A stretch of DNA of 64,000 bases from Endocalyx cinctus (taxonomy: Eukaryota; Ascomycota; Sordariomycetes; Amphisphaeriales; Apiosporaceae), in assembly GCA_001600455.1 (NCBI GenBank), contig BCKC01000001.1, positions 3,622,441 to 3,686,440 on the forward strand, written 5' to 3'. Below the pieces are notes generated by a model, which made no database searches, was not told where the DNA came from, and saw only the letters and a program-made list of their open reading frames with translations. Shown here piece after piece: positions 22,152-32,799 of the stretch. Each line of letters opens with the position of its first letter. Position 1 is the stretch's first letter. Made by a program: the position numbers and the translations under genes.

Positions 22152-23731
22152 TTACCGAACCGCACGGACCATATCTGCAAGCCTCCGGTGTCTTGCTTAG
22201 TCGGTCAGGAGTGTACGCTCACATTACTCTGTATTTTACAAAGCAATATTTATTATATGCCGTACCCTACTTTTTGTCAAATTCGCTTCCCACTCACGTC
22301 GTCTAAATCTATCCATTAGGATGACTTCTTTTTTATAAAATCCAGTTATCAATCTTTCTCCCGAGAGTTCTTCGTAGCTACCGCGATGCAACGAGCGTAT
22401 GACGAAACGGATGCAGGAATGTAATTAATTATAAATGTCAATGCTTCGGTCTACCGTATCAATCTAGAATCATGTCACACGATAGGTAGAAAGAAGAATC
22501 TGCAATCATCAACCCGACTTAAACGCTCGATATCTTACATATATCTACGATACGTCAAAGAGTTAATATGTCACACCATTTATATGTAGCGAGAATACCA
22601 AGTTCGGAAGCTACTTTAAAAGCGAACGTGATAACGGCTACGAAGAACGGCCGGACACGAGAAAATGAATGCAGCTTTACCAAAATGAATGACCAATTAT
22701 TCCTATTCCAGCTTTCGTCTCATAAATCGTCTGGCTTACAAGACTACAATTAAGCTTATCACAAGCTCAAATATACATACATTTCCTTTAATTGGACTGC
22801 GCCCCCTGACAAGCATAGAGATTCGGTTATTACTAACATCGCGACTTGCCTAATCCAGATGCATTGCCGCGCTGGCTCCGCCAAGTGGCCAAGTTCTGGG
22901 GGAAAAGCTTATCTATCTTTATACCCTCTCTGCCTCGTTATCTTGGCGACGCAGTCAAGCATGTCAAGCATTTCCAAGACGATAAACGAACGGTAAGGAA
23001 AACTCCCGATTCGCATCCGATTTCAATATTGTTGCAATTCATCTATTTGACAGGTAATAATTGTCATATCCATCATGGATCTACATATGCCGTGTTGACA
23101 ATAGACAAAAATCCAAAAGCCATCCGCTTGTACGTATACGTATCAACTGTGACGTCTAACATTTATTACGTGTATGAACAACTTCTTTTGTTTTGTGTTC
23201 ATTAACCCGGTCCTTACCCGCATATTGATATTACACTATGCGGCGATTTCCGCGTCGTAGCGTCCATTGTATCTCGGTTCTGAACCTCCCCACCCTCCAC
23301 CCCCGTACTCAAAATTAACATCCACGCAGCAATGCTTCCATTGTGGGTATCTTTCTTCTCGACTATCTATATTAAAAATGACAGCCCATGCCAAGAACAG
23401 AAGGCGACGATGGGACGGAGCCCAAGATTATGTGATGTCTTTAAGTCCCGTCTCGCCATAAGCAACCAAGCAAGGAAGGCCTCCACAACCGAGAAGCTGA
23501 GGCCCGGTGAGGCATTTTGGGTTACTTGGTCCAATGCTACCCTCCGGAAGCAGGAACGCTGATCAACCTCCAATAAAGTTTTTACTCCGCTTTATGCGAG
23601 CCGCCGCCCTCAAATATAGTCATTTATTAACTTGTTCCGGAAAGAGAAGGCCAAAAGTGACCCGATTCTCCTACCTAATTTATACTAGTATATGATCTGC
23701 CATGGGATGAAGAAGTCTTCGAGACTTTGAA

Positions 23732-23737
23732 TATAAA
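23732..23737 (+). promoter_or_regulatory. Probable TATA box of the aspartic protease gene
   Basis: TATAAA in the context AATATAAATACC, 127 bases upstream of the ATG and followed by a pyrimidine-rich leader (about 23805-23835). This layout is usual for highly expressed secreted enzymes of moulds. Confidence 0.6.
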
Positions 23738-23863
23738 TACCATGTCCTCGTTCACGATTTTAAGCATGTCTTAGATCACCAGCAAGCCACTCGTTCTCAG
23801 CTGCAGTCTTCTCTCGCTCTTTCTATCTCTTCAGATCAAGTCAGTCAGTTTAACTCAGTCATC

Positions 23864-25166
23864 ATGGTTCCTTCTCCCAGCACCTTGGCCGTCGCCACCC
23901 TCCTCGCGGGTGTTGCCTGCGCCGCTCCGGCTCCGGCTCCCGCCCCCGAGACCAGCCGCTTTACCGTCCCGCGTGTGCGCAACGAAAACTTCCAGAAGAA
24001 CGGTCCTCTTCAGATCGCCAAGACCTACATGAAGTACGGAAAGCCGATTCCTGAGGCCCTCGCCGGCACCCTTGGCTGGAACAACGCCACGGCCAAGCGC
24101 TCCGAGGGAAGCGCCGCCGCCAACCCCGAAGAGTACGACGTCGAGTACCTCACTCCCGTCTCTATCGGCACCCCGGCCCAGACTCTGAACCTTGACTTCG
24201 ACACTGGCTCCTCTGATCTGTGGGTCTTCTACACCGGCACCAAGGGCTCCACCAGTGGCCACACCCTGTACAGCCCGACCAAGAGCAGCACTTCCAAGAG
24301 GTTGTCCGGTGCCTCCTGGGACATCTCGTACGGTGACGGTAGCTCCTCCAGCGGTATCGTCTACGATGACAAGGTTACCGTCGGTGGCGTCACCGTGAGC
24401 TCTCAAGCCGTTGAGGTCGCCCAGACCGTTTCTTCCTCCTTCTCGGAGGAGGCTAACCTTGACGGTCTCCTCGGCCTCGGCTTCAGCAGCATCAACACCG
24501 TTACCCCGACTCAGCAGAAGACTTGGTTCGACAACGTCAAGTCCAGCCTTGACTCCCCCCTCTTCGCTGTCGACTTCAAGCACAACGAAGCTGGTACCTA
24601 CGACTTCGGTTAGTAATTCCAAACTTTTCACACCTCATTTGTTCGTCGCCTATTAAGTAATGTACTAACCTTTTTTTTATCATATAGGCTTCATTGACTC
24701 CTCCAAGTACACCGGCTCCCTGGCCTACACCTCGGTCAGCACCTCCCAAGGATACTGGACCTTCACCTCCTCCGGCTACGGCGTCGGCAGCGGCAGCTTC
24801 AAGTCGACCCGCATCAGCGGTATCGCCGACACCGGCACGACCCTCCTCTACCTCCCCGACTCCGTCGTCAGCGCCTACTACGCCAAGGTCTCGGGCGCCA
24901 CCAACAGCGCCACCTACGGCGGCTACGTCTTCTCCTGCAGCGCCTCGCTCCCCGACTTCACCTTCGGCATCGGCTCGGCCCGCATCACCATCCCCGGCGA
25001 GTACATGAACTACGCCCCCGTCACCTCGACCAAGTGCATCGGCGGTCTCCAGTCCAGCGATGACATCGGTATCAACATCTTCGGCGACGTCGCCCTCAAG
25101 TCCGCCTACGTCGTCTTCGACAGCAACGGCCCCCGCCTCGGCTGGGCCTCCAAGGACCTCAACTAA
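23864..25166 (+). CDS. Secreted pepsin-like aspartic protease (A1 family), two exons
   Basis: Exons 23864-24608 and 24688-25166 (donor GTTAGT, acceptor CATATAG) give 407 residues. A signal peptide covers about residues 1-20 ([11 protein letters not shown]), then an Ala/Pro-rich stretch and a propeptide. A dibasic Lys78-Arg79 site is a likely processing point. The two catalytic motifs are [10 protein letters not shown] with Asp113 and [12 protein letters not shown] with Asp296; the flap is [10 protein letters not shown]. The C-terminus LGWASKDLN and a Cys pair (FSCSAS...TKCIGG) complete a normal A1 enzyme of the aspergillopepsin/penicillopepsin type, which digests protein outside the cell at acid pH. 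The start context ATCATGG is good. It converges with the GH3 gene; the 778-bp spacer between them has no further gene. Confidence 0.95.
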
Positions 25167-25945
25167 AGGGGGAGATTTCTCTCTCTCTCTCCCTCTTATC
25201 TTTCCACTCTCGCCCTTCGCCTGATATAAATTCCTCTGGTATGACGAGGCACTGAGATGAAAGATGGGAGGGCTATAAAGCACGCAAGATTTCCCCAAAA
25301 TTTCCTAACCCGTACTGCATGGTTGGAAATAATACATGATGTCATCACATAATTCTTTTTCTTAATCGTACATAATATTATTGTTCCTGTAAATAGTCAC
25401 AATAAATCTAAATCCATAAAAAAAAAATCCACTTGCTTTCTTTGATGTGTGAGGCTCCTGTTGATGATATATTGTTCAATGATAGATGATTGATTGATAG
25501 ATAGATAGAGCGGAAGCTCTATTAGTAGCCAGAGTACCAGTCATACATATTACTTGCCTCGGAATGATTCTAATTAACAGAACCAGCCATACTTTTATCT
25601 CATCACTAACCAATTCGATTTTTATTACGTTCTTTTCAGTACTGAAAAAATGTGCGAATTTTTTTACCCGTCAGTTTCAGTAACATGAAAAAAGTCCAAG
25701 GTATCAATCATCAAATGGCAATAGATAGAGCAAACCAGTTGGGATGTGGACATCTCAATTGAATTTATATTCTTTGTAAATGCTACAGAACTATTACCCA
25801 AGAGTTATGTTCTACTCGGCTCTATAGGGATGTATGAAATCTATGATTCTCGCCTCTTTCCCTCTAAACTCCAACTTATGATGCATATATATGTACATAG
25901 AATTTTTATTTTTATTTTTTTAAATAAATAGATACGTAGACTGTT
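25167..25945. other. Convergent 3' spacer, protease and GH3 genes
   Basis: I see no gene. It holds both 3' UTRs; the first bases after the protease stop form a CT-rich run (25180-25200). A GATA/GATT-rich stretch lies near 25490-25510. Confidence 0.55.
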
Positions 25946-28653
25946 CTACACAGTCAACGTGGACTGAACCTTAAAGTCGCGACTGCTAGCACCGACGTAA
26001 AGGGTATAATCGCCGCTCTCGATCTTCCAGTTCTGAGCCGCCACGTCCCAGACGCTGAGATCGCGACGCATCAGCTCAAAAGTGACGGTCTCGGTCTCGC
26101 CGGCCTCGATGGTGACCTTGGAGAACCCACGTAGCTGCCTCAGGGGCTCGTCCGCGGCGTCGGGGAAACCGACGTACAGCTGAGCGACCTCGGCGCCGGC
26201 CCGGTCGCCCGAGTTGGTAACGTCGACCGAAACGGTAGCGACGACGTCCCAGAGGTCCTCGCGACCGCCGACGGCGTGCGCGCCCGAGGCGTACGAAGAG
26301 GTCGCGTTGGAGGCGACGGTCAGGTCGGCGCCGTACTCGAACGTCGTGTACGAGAGGCCGTACCCGAACTCGTACCGCGGCGTGACGTTGTACTTGTCGA
26401 AGTACTTGTAGTCGATGTAGTTGCCCTCGGTGTAGTCGATCTCGAGGTCCTCGGTGATCTGCGTGTTGGCGTCGTAGTCCGACTCGTTCTTGGCGATCGT
26501 GTGCACGAGCCGGCCGGACGGGTTGACGTCCCCGAAGAGCACGTCGTCGATCGCGTTGCCCGATTCTTGGCCAAGTGGTCCGCCGTAGACGACGGCCGTC
26601 ACGTTCTCGTGCTCGATCCACGCGTCGACGAGGCGGGGTCTGTGTTACGGTACAGTTAGAAAAATAACGAGATGAATGCTACTTGGAGAGATTTAGTGAA
26701 AACGAACCCAACAGTGTTGATCACCACAATCGTGTTGTTGCAGTTGTTAGCGACAGTAGTGACGAGTCTAAAAGACAAAAAAAAAAAAAAAAAAAAAAAT
26801 CAGTAAAAGGTGTCTTAAATCAATTGATCAGATAATCTCTGCGAACTCACGTGTCCTGGGTAGTGTTGTAAAGCTCGGAGCGATCGCCTCCCTCTCCGGC
26901 CCAAGCGTTCATGAAGACAACGCAAGCATCCGAGTTCTCAGCGACGCCAAGCGTGCTCTCGGCCATCTCCGTGCCGGAACCGCTCATGCCGGAAAAGGTT
27001 GTGACGGCGAGATCCTGAAGCCACCAGCGGAGCATGAAGCCGCTGCTAGCGGCTCGCTCCACGAACTTCTGGAAGGGGGTAATCACGTAAGCCAGGGAAC
27101 CCATGGCGCTACCTCCGACGGTGGTCATGTCTAATCAATTTTTTCTCAGTGGTTAGCAACGTCACTTTATTTATTTTTTCGTCTTTTGTTTTTATGGTAA
27201 GTGGATCTTGATAACTTACGGCCTTCCATCGTAGGGCCAACACCGCCGTAGACGGTCAGACCCATGTTGGCACCGAAAAGGCGAGGGGCGGCGTGGTAAC
27301 CGAATATGCTGACGGACGTCTTGTTGCTGAGGGGCAGAGCGTTGTTGACGTTCTTCAGCAGCACCAGAGATTCGGCGGCGTACTTTCGGGCGAGCTCGGC
27401 GTGGGAGCCGCGGACGTCGACGTGGTCGGTCTTGCCCGCGTGGCTCGGGTAGCCGGCCTCTTGGTCGTAATAGTAGTAGGAGATTATGTTGCGGACGGCC
27501 ATATCGTCCAGTCGGGCCTGGGTAAAGCTGCCGTTGTTCAGGCCGGCCAGCAAAGTAGAGCTGGTCCAGTAGGAGGAAGTGCTCAGGTCCATGCCCGCGT
27601 TGGCCGCGTTGATGGATGACTTTTGCGCCGATACGTCGGCGTGGACGATACCGGGGAAGCCGAGCTCGACCTTAAGATACTTGGCGAGGAGGTCCTGGCT
27701 CTCGCAAGAGTGAGTGCCGTTGACGTTGTTCATGGCACACATGATACCTCCGACGCCACTCTTCACGGTGTTGTAGAATGGTGCCAAGTAAGTTTCGTGG
27801 AAAGCCTTGTCTCCGATATTGACGCTGTAACTATCCGTGGAGCCACTGCTACTGCTGCTAGAATTTCCATCAGCTCGAGTGGAGAGTGGCTTAGTACCGT
27901 TAGGTGGCGATCCACCGGGAGAACCACCACCGCCGCTGCTGGTACCCTGCCTGTTTGTCTCCTGTTCATTCAATATGAAATGCTTCGCGCTTGGAATGAC
28001 ACCAACACTACCCATACCCTCGACTTTTATTAAACAATGTTAGTCGGAGGATGGCTCGTCTTGTAGCTATGAATAGGCAAATACTTACCGAACTGGCCAC
28101 CCGCGGCACCTGCAAAATAAGAGTCTACGCCGTACGTCTCGCCCGTGCGTCCGGCCCAAGCCGATCGTCCGAGTGGCTCTAGCGTTGGGGCGTACGCGAA
28201 GTTTATTCCCTTTCCTTTAAATTCGAGGCCGACGGCGGCTCCCTGGCCATACATAGCATCACGGTCCCACGTCATAGCCATGGCCAAGCCGGCCGGCCAA
28301 GTGGTGACATAGTAGTAATCCAAGGGGTTTGTCGACGAGTCTAACGCCACCAAAGCTGTGAAGTTTCCTCCGCCGCTGCCGGTGATGACGGACAGCTTCT
28401 CGGTGTTGTTCAAGGTCTGAACAACGGCGAGGGCTTTTTCGTACGCCGCTTGCCAGGCACCAAGATTGACTGATATTCTCGATTATCAGCATTAATTTAC
28501 GATTATATGATTATGGATGGTATCTTTATGGCTTCTACACTTACCGGTTCCTGAGCTCAGAAGCTGAGCGGTATAGTTACTAGACGCATCCGCCAAGACA
28601 CCGGCTCCGAGCTGGAGCAGGGCCAAGCCGGAAACTACCGAAGGTCGATGCAT
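25946..28653 (-). CDS. Secreted GH3 glycoside hydrolase (beta-glucosidase-like), six exons, atypical
   Basis: Exons 28653-28545, 28469-28089, 28023-27220, 27130-26851, 26767-26708 and 26639-25946 join in frame to 775 residues. A signal peptide ends near Ala22. The GH3 N domain is recognisable by TWDRDAM, GKGINFAYAP, EPLGR and the AKHFILNEQE block (Lys177, His178). The expected nucleophile Asp293 is in HADVSAQ and a candidate acid/base Glu511 in AGEGGDR. The C domain (VVYGGPLGQESGNA, GDVNPSGRL) and a fibronectin III-like tail complete the usual architecture. Odd points: the SDW motif reads ADV, GRxWEGF reads GRTGETY, the Arg of the substrate-binding loop is not evident, and a 30-residue Gly/Ser/Pro-rich insert follows NEQETNR. 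GH3 fold is certain; beta-glucosidase specificity is not. Confidence 0.88.
26777..26799. repeat. Poly(A) tract in GH3 intron 4
   Basis: Run of 23 A on the plus strand. On the sense strand it is a T run immediately upstream of the acceptor TTTTAG, so it doubles as the polypyrimidine tract. Confidence 0.95.
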
Positions 28654-30849
28654 AGCTCACCGACTAGGTAAAGGGACGAAGCAAAAAAAAAGAAAAGAGA
28701 TAGAGAGAGCAAAGAAAAGAGTGACTAGAACCGTTACCGCCTATATTCGTCAACAGGAAAAAGAACGGAGAACGATGGTTGGAGAAGTTCGTGAACTCTG
28801 ACTAGCCGCGAAGGCAAAGTTCATTGCAGCAGTCGCCATTTTATATGATTATAATTTTATGCACAATGGCGACAGTGGCAAGCATGGATTTCGTCAGCTA
28901 CGTGGGCTGGAGAAATTTAGATATGGCACCCAAGCCAACGGAACCAAAACATCGGATGCCCTAAAGTAGACCTACCCTAAAGATCTGATAATCATAGCAT
29001 TAATTCCACGTGCAAGTGGGTTTTAGTTTAAGATGATGATATAATATTATAGAAGGTGAAGTCCTATGGTTGGATTGAATGGATTGCTTACCGAGCACTA
29101 ACGTGTGTTAAAGTCCCCATTGCGTACGCGGCAGCCCCATCCATGAGCTTGGATCTACCGGGTGATCCCTGGGATGGTAATTTAGATATACCCATTTTCC
29201 ATACTATCTGGTTATCCTTCATCTTCGACAACTCCTGCTTTAAGGAAGAATTCGGACCAATTCCGGTAGTACACTAGATACGCGTAATCCATCGGATTAT
29301 TCGCGGTGTGACAGTAGTATAGAGAATAATACAAGGGTTGAAAGTGATGTTTTACATACATATAGTAGGCTATACACTATATTACAACCCCCTACAGAGG
29401 GTCCAACGGTGATAGTAGAAACAATAGTAGGATATCAAGATGTATCAACTTAATTTGATTCAACAACTCATTGAATTTAATATAAGATGTTATTATTAGA
29501 AGGAATATAAGAGTTGATAATGACCTTATTATAGACTTTGCAGGACTATGTAACTGTAAATATATGTAAATGGTAGTTGTAGTGCACGGTCTATCTACTG
29601 GATTATTACTTAAGTACTGTACGTAGTGTATATGTATAACTTAACTACTTGTATGCCAAAGTAGGCAGCTAAATATTCAATACACTTAGTATGTATATAC
29701 GTGTATGTAGAGGTTATAGAAGGACTTGAATATCTATGTTAATCAATTTTAAACAATTTAAAATAACAATGGGGCAGTGACAAGAATTTTTTAAGCATAT
29801 AATTACTACCTACTGTACTAGTATTAACTGTATCTAATAGAGTAACTCGGAAGACTCCGACTTAAACCTGACACTAACCATGTGGGCCATTACATCGCGG
29901 AGGACTGAAGTACGGAGTAGGTAAACCGTAAAGAGAATAGGAGAGTCCTTGAGTGTACTATGTAATCCAATCCAAGAAAGAAACTTACCTTGATTCGTAA
30001 GATAGGAAGAAGCGAAGAATGCTATGATCTATACGTAGGTGGTGATATAGCCAACGGGTCTCCAACTAGGGAGTGTCCGTAATATATGAGAAAAACTTGA
30101 ATCTTTAAGTTGATATTATCATATCACTGAACACTTAAGAAGAATATGATGGCAACATGATGGTGGCTGTGCATGGTAAAGTGCCGCCTAAAGTAGAATA
30201 CAATACATGTTAGCTACTTAAGTATATATTGACGACGTCAAAGCTTCTAGTTGGATGTAACTAACAGCCAACTTTTCTTCTATCAACTCCTCGCTCTCTT
30301 CTTTCTTTCTTTTTTTTTTTTTTTTTAATATCGTTGGGTGCCGGTAGTATTTCAATTAGAACGCCCTTGAAAAGCCACGATGATTTGCCAATCCTAACAG
30401 AAGTTAATCAGTCGGCGTATTACTGAAAGCCACCATCCAGATTTGCACTACTATATGTTCAAATTCTTCAAAGGGAAACTCGCTGTTCGGTCCAATAACA
30501 CCGAAGCTCAAATGATTGAGGCAAACGATAATGATACGAGGAAACTCATCGGCTTTGCGTGCTGGATGTACAAGCTCGGCGACAGGGAGAAAGTAAACCA
30601 TGCATAGATCTGAATGCTTGGAATAAGAGAAACGTAGGAGTTTTGGTATTTATCACCAGTACGCGATGGTGCGATCATCCGATGGGGAATGGCATGCGAG
30701 TGTTCGACGCCGGTAAGGGTTGCCACGTACTGGGAGGTTGCGTAAGGTTTGAGCGGGAGTTTATTCAAGAGAATTCGCAATTGATACTTAAGCAGTAAAC
30801 AAGAAACCCCCTTTGAAAACTCGAAAAAAATCAATAGCCAAGCGAAATA
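28654..30849. other. Spacer between GH3 and GT69 genes
   Basis: About 2.2 kb without a gene I can support. The left 200 bases are the GH3 promoter. From 29290 to 30250 the sequence is strongly AT-rich with many short TATA/ATGTA words. A T run lies at 30309-30327. Confidence 0.55.
28840..28845 (-). promoter_or_regulatory. Possible TATA box of the GH3 gene
   Basis: TATAAA on the minus strand about 190 bases upstream of the ATG. A pyrimidine-rich leader (sense strand, plus coordinates about 28683-28712) lies between them. Confidence 0.45.
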
Positions 30850-32384
30850 CTACGAAGACGGTAACGACATATTCCAAGGGACCCAACTCTGGCGATCCCA
30901 AGTGGGCATACATTTAACCAAATCCGGCGGCTCATCCACCCACTCGATCAACGTCTCGTTCTTATTATGATATTCTTTTTCCGTCCATTCAGACGTGTAC
31001 CCTTTACTCCGCTTAATCCGCCCCGCCGCCTCGACCGTATACTCCAAATTCACCGAGGGCACGACGGCGATCCTACCCCTGCCGAGGGACCACATATCCT
31101 TGCAGAAGAGAGTCGGCTCGCCCGCGAAGCACTCCTCGCCGTCCCTCGCCGCGCGGAATTGCAAGACTCCGTCGGCGTGAATTCTACCGTCGTCGTGGTT
31201 GTCGCCGTTGTTGGAAACCGAATGATCCACGTAAGCTCCTTTCGTCTTTTCCTTCCCCGTCGTTAAAGCGCGAGAGGAAGAAGCCAAGACCAAGTCGGCC
31301 GCGAAAGCCGTCGCGCCGTTCCAGCAAGCGAAGACCTGAAACGGCAAGTTCCTTTCGAACCTAGATTTAGTGTAAGGCTCATTCCAGAAGATGTTCTCGG
31401 ACCTTTCCCAGCTGCCATCGGGCGGCACGTCGAAGAAAGTATCCCCCCCGATGGTCCGAGCGACCCAGACGTCGTAGAAGGTGGGTCGACTGTCGCCGAG
31501 TACGTGCGTCCAGTCCATGGCGCAGGTCATGTCTGCACCTTGGAAGCGGCGCTGGTGGATCAGCTCGAGGATATCGGTCACGCAGGGGGCGACGTCGTTG
31601 AGGAATATGACGGTCGCGTCTTTGATGTTTCGGTTTGCTCCCCGTCCGTAGTAAACGAACCTGCGCAGAGGGTCGAGAGCTTGGTTCCTGAGCTCGGCCA
31701 ACCTCGGGATCCGGTTCTCGTCGGACGGGTTAAGCTTGCTCGATTGCAAAAAGTAATAAGCTAGTCCCATGTGCCGCAGGGGCTCGCGGAGTTGATCTAG
31801 AACCTCGAACGTACCGTCGTCCGAGTTCCCCTCGAGCGTAGAGAGCGCGCAGGATGATGGGCCTAGATACTGGATCGCTTGCAGGATCGCGCCCATCAGT
31901 GTCGGCAAGAGTTCCACGCATTGTCGCAAGTCGAGAACGAAGAAGTATTTGACATTCTCTTCTTGACGGTTGGCGATCGCTGTTAGGTATTTGTATCGTG
32001 CGAGGCTCGATGCAGGACACTCCAGTCGTTTGTGAAGCTCACTACTTTTTGTTGCATCATAGCGTGTCTGTAATATCGCACTTACATATGATGCCCATGG
32101 CCCATATGGCTTGAAATCGACGGGTTTGACCCGTATTATTGCTCGATCTTCAGTACTGTCGTAAGATTCTTGTAAGTGTCCATCTGTTCCTAAGAGAGTA
32201 CAAAATATGTCAGAGGATATTTCGTCTCAATCTCATTGAAAAACCCACCTGAAAGTACTAGTTTCTGTACAAAATCTCTATCCTTAATTTTTGGTATATA
32301 GTACTTTCCTAGACCAGTAAATATCATCAATATTATGAGGGAGAGGCATATCACCCCAATCACGAACACACATCGATGTTTCAT
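30850..32384 (-). CDS. GT69 alpha-1,3-mannosyltransferase (CAP59/CMT1 family), two exons
   Basis: Exons 32384-32249 and 32189-30850 give 491 residues of a type II Golgi membrane protein. Residues 6-28 form the single membrane anchor (FVIGVICLSLIILMIF). Family blocks seen in order: the CPASSLARYKYL start of the catalytic part, YFFVLDLRQCVELLP, LGPSSCALSTLEGNSDDGT, TVIFLNDVAPC, DMTCAMDW, FYDVWVARTIGGD, FQVFACWNGATAF and GEPTLFCKDMW. These match the cryptococcal mannosyltransferase 1/CAP59 family, whose members transfer mannose or xylose-linked sugars during wall or capsule glycan synthesis. The start Met is clear. An 18-nt stretch at 32068-32085 looks like a donor-acceptor pair but is too short to be an intron and is coding. 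The role in this mould is unknown, probably cell-wall glycosylation. Confidence 0.9.
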
Positions 32385-32799
32385 GACGCATGCAATATAC
32401 CTATGAAAAGCCGATCAAAATTTTTCCCTGTATGTTTTTTTTTTCTTCTTTCGGTTGTGTAATTAGTGCAATCATTACCATTCTCACTTGGCCACGTAAT
32501 GGTAATCTGTCTTTTCTAGTTTGACCATCGGCTCGCCGTTATGGTTATGGCTTAACTAGAGACGATTGTCTTTTCACTTATCTTGACTATAAATTCCCCC
32601 TAAAGTCAAAATCGAGGTATTTTAGCTTCACAAGGCATTGCTAGCTGATGTCAATATACCTAGATGCCGGGCAGATCCTAGGAATTCTCTATATACAGAA
32701 TCTCACAGGTGTCTGTCTCATGTGATATTTGGACGCGCTTTTGGAGAATAATACAAATGAGAGACGGAAAACCCTTGCGTCTATCTAGTTAGCTCTGAA
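32385..32799. other. Short spacer between GT69 and Emw1-like genes
   Basis: I see no gene; it must contain the GT69 promoter and the 3' UTR of the TPR gene, which lies upstream in the same orientation. Confidence 0.5.

Larger units (their letters stand above)
20845..23863. other. Divergent intergenic region, hydrolase (-) to protease (+)
   Basis: About 3 kb with no gene I can support. Short open frames (for example 22846-23205, opened by TTG) have no recognisable domain. A 9-bp tandem repeat lies at 22116-22151. The last 150 bases contain the protease promoter and leader. Confidence 0.55.

Noticed and set aside
23855..24631. 258-codon frame antisense to the aspartic protease
   Set aside because: Gly/Val/Glu-rich shadow that ends with the protease exon; the protease motifs on the plus strand are unambiguous.
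32068..32085. 18-nt GTAAGT...TACAG stretch in the GT69 gene that resembles an intron
   Set aside because: Far too short for a fungal intron and the frame is open through it, so it is treated as coding.
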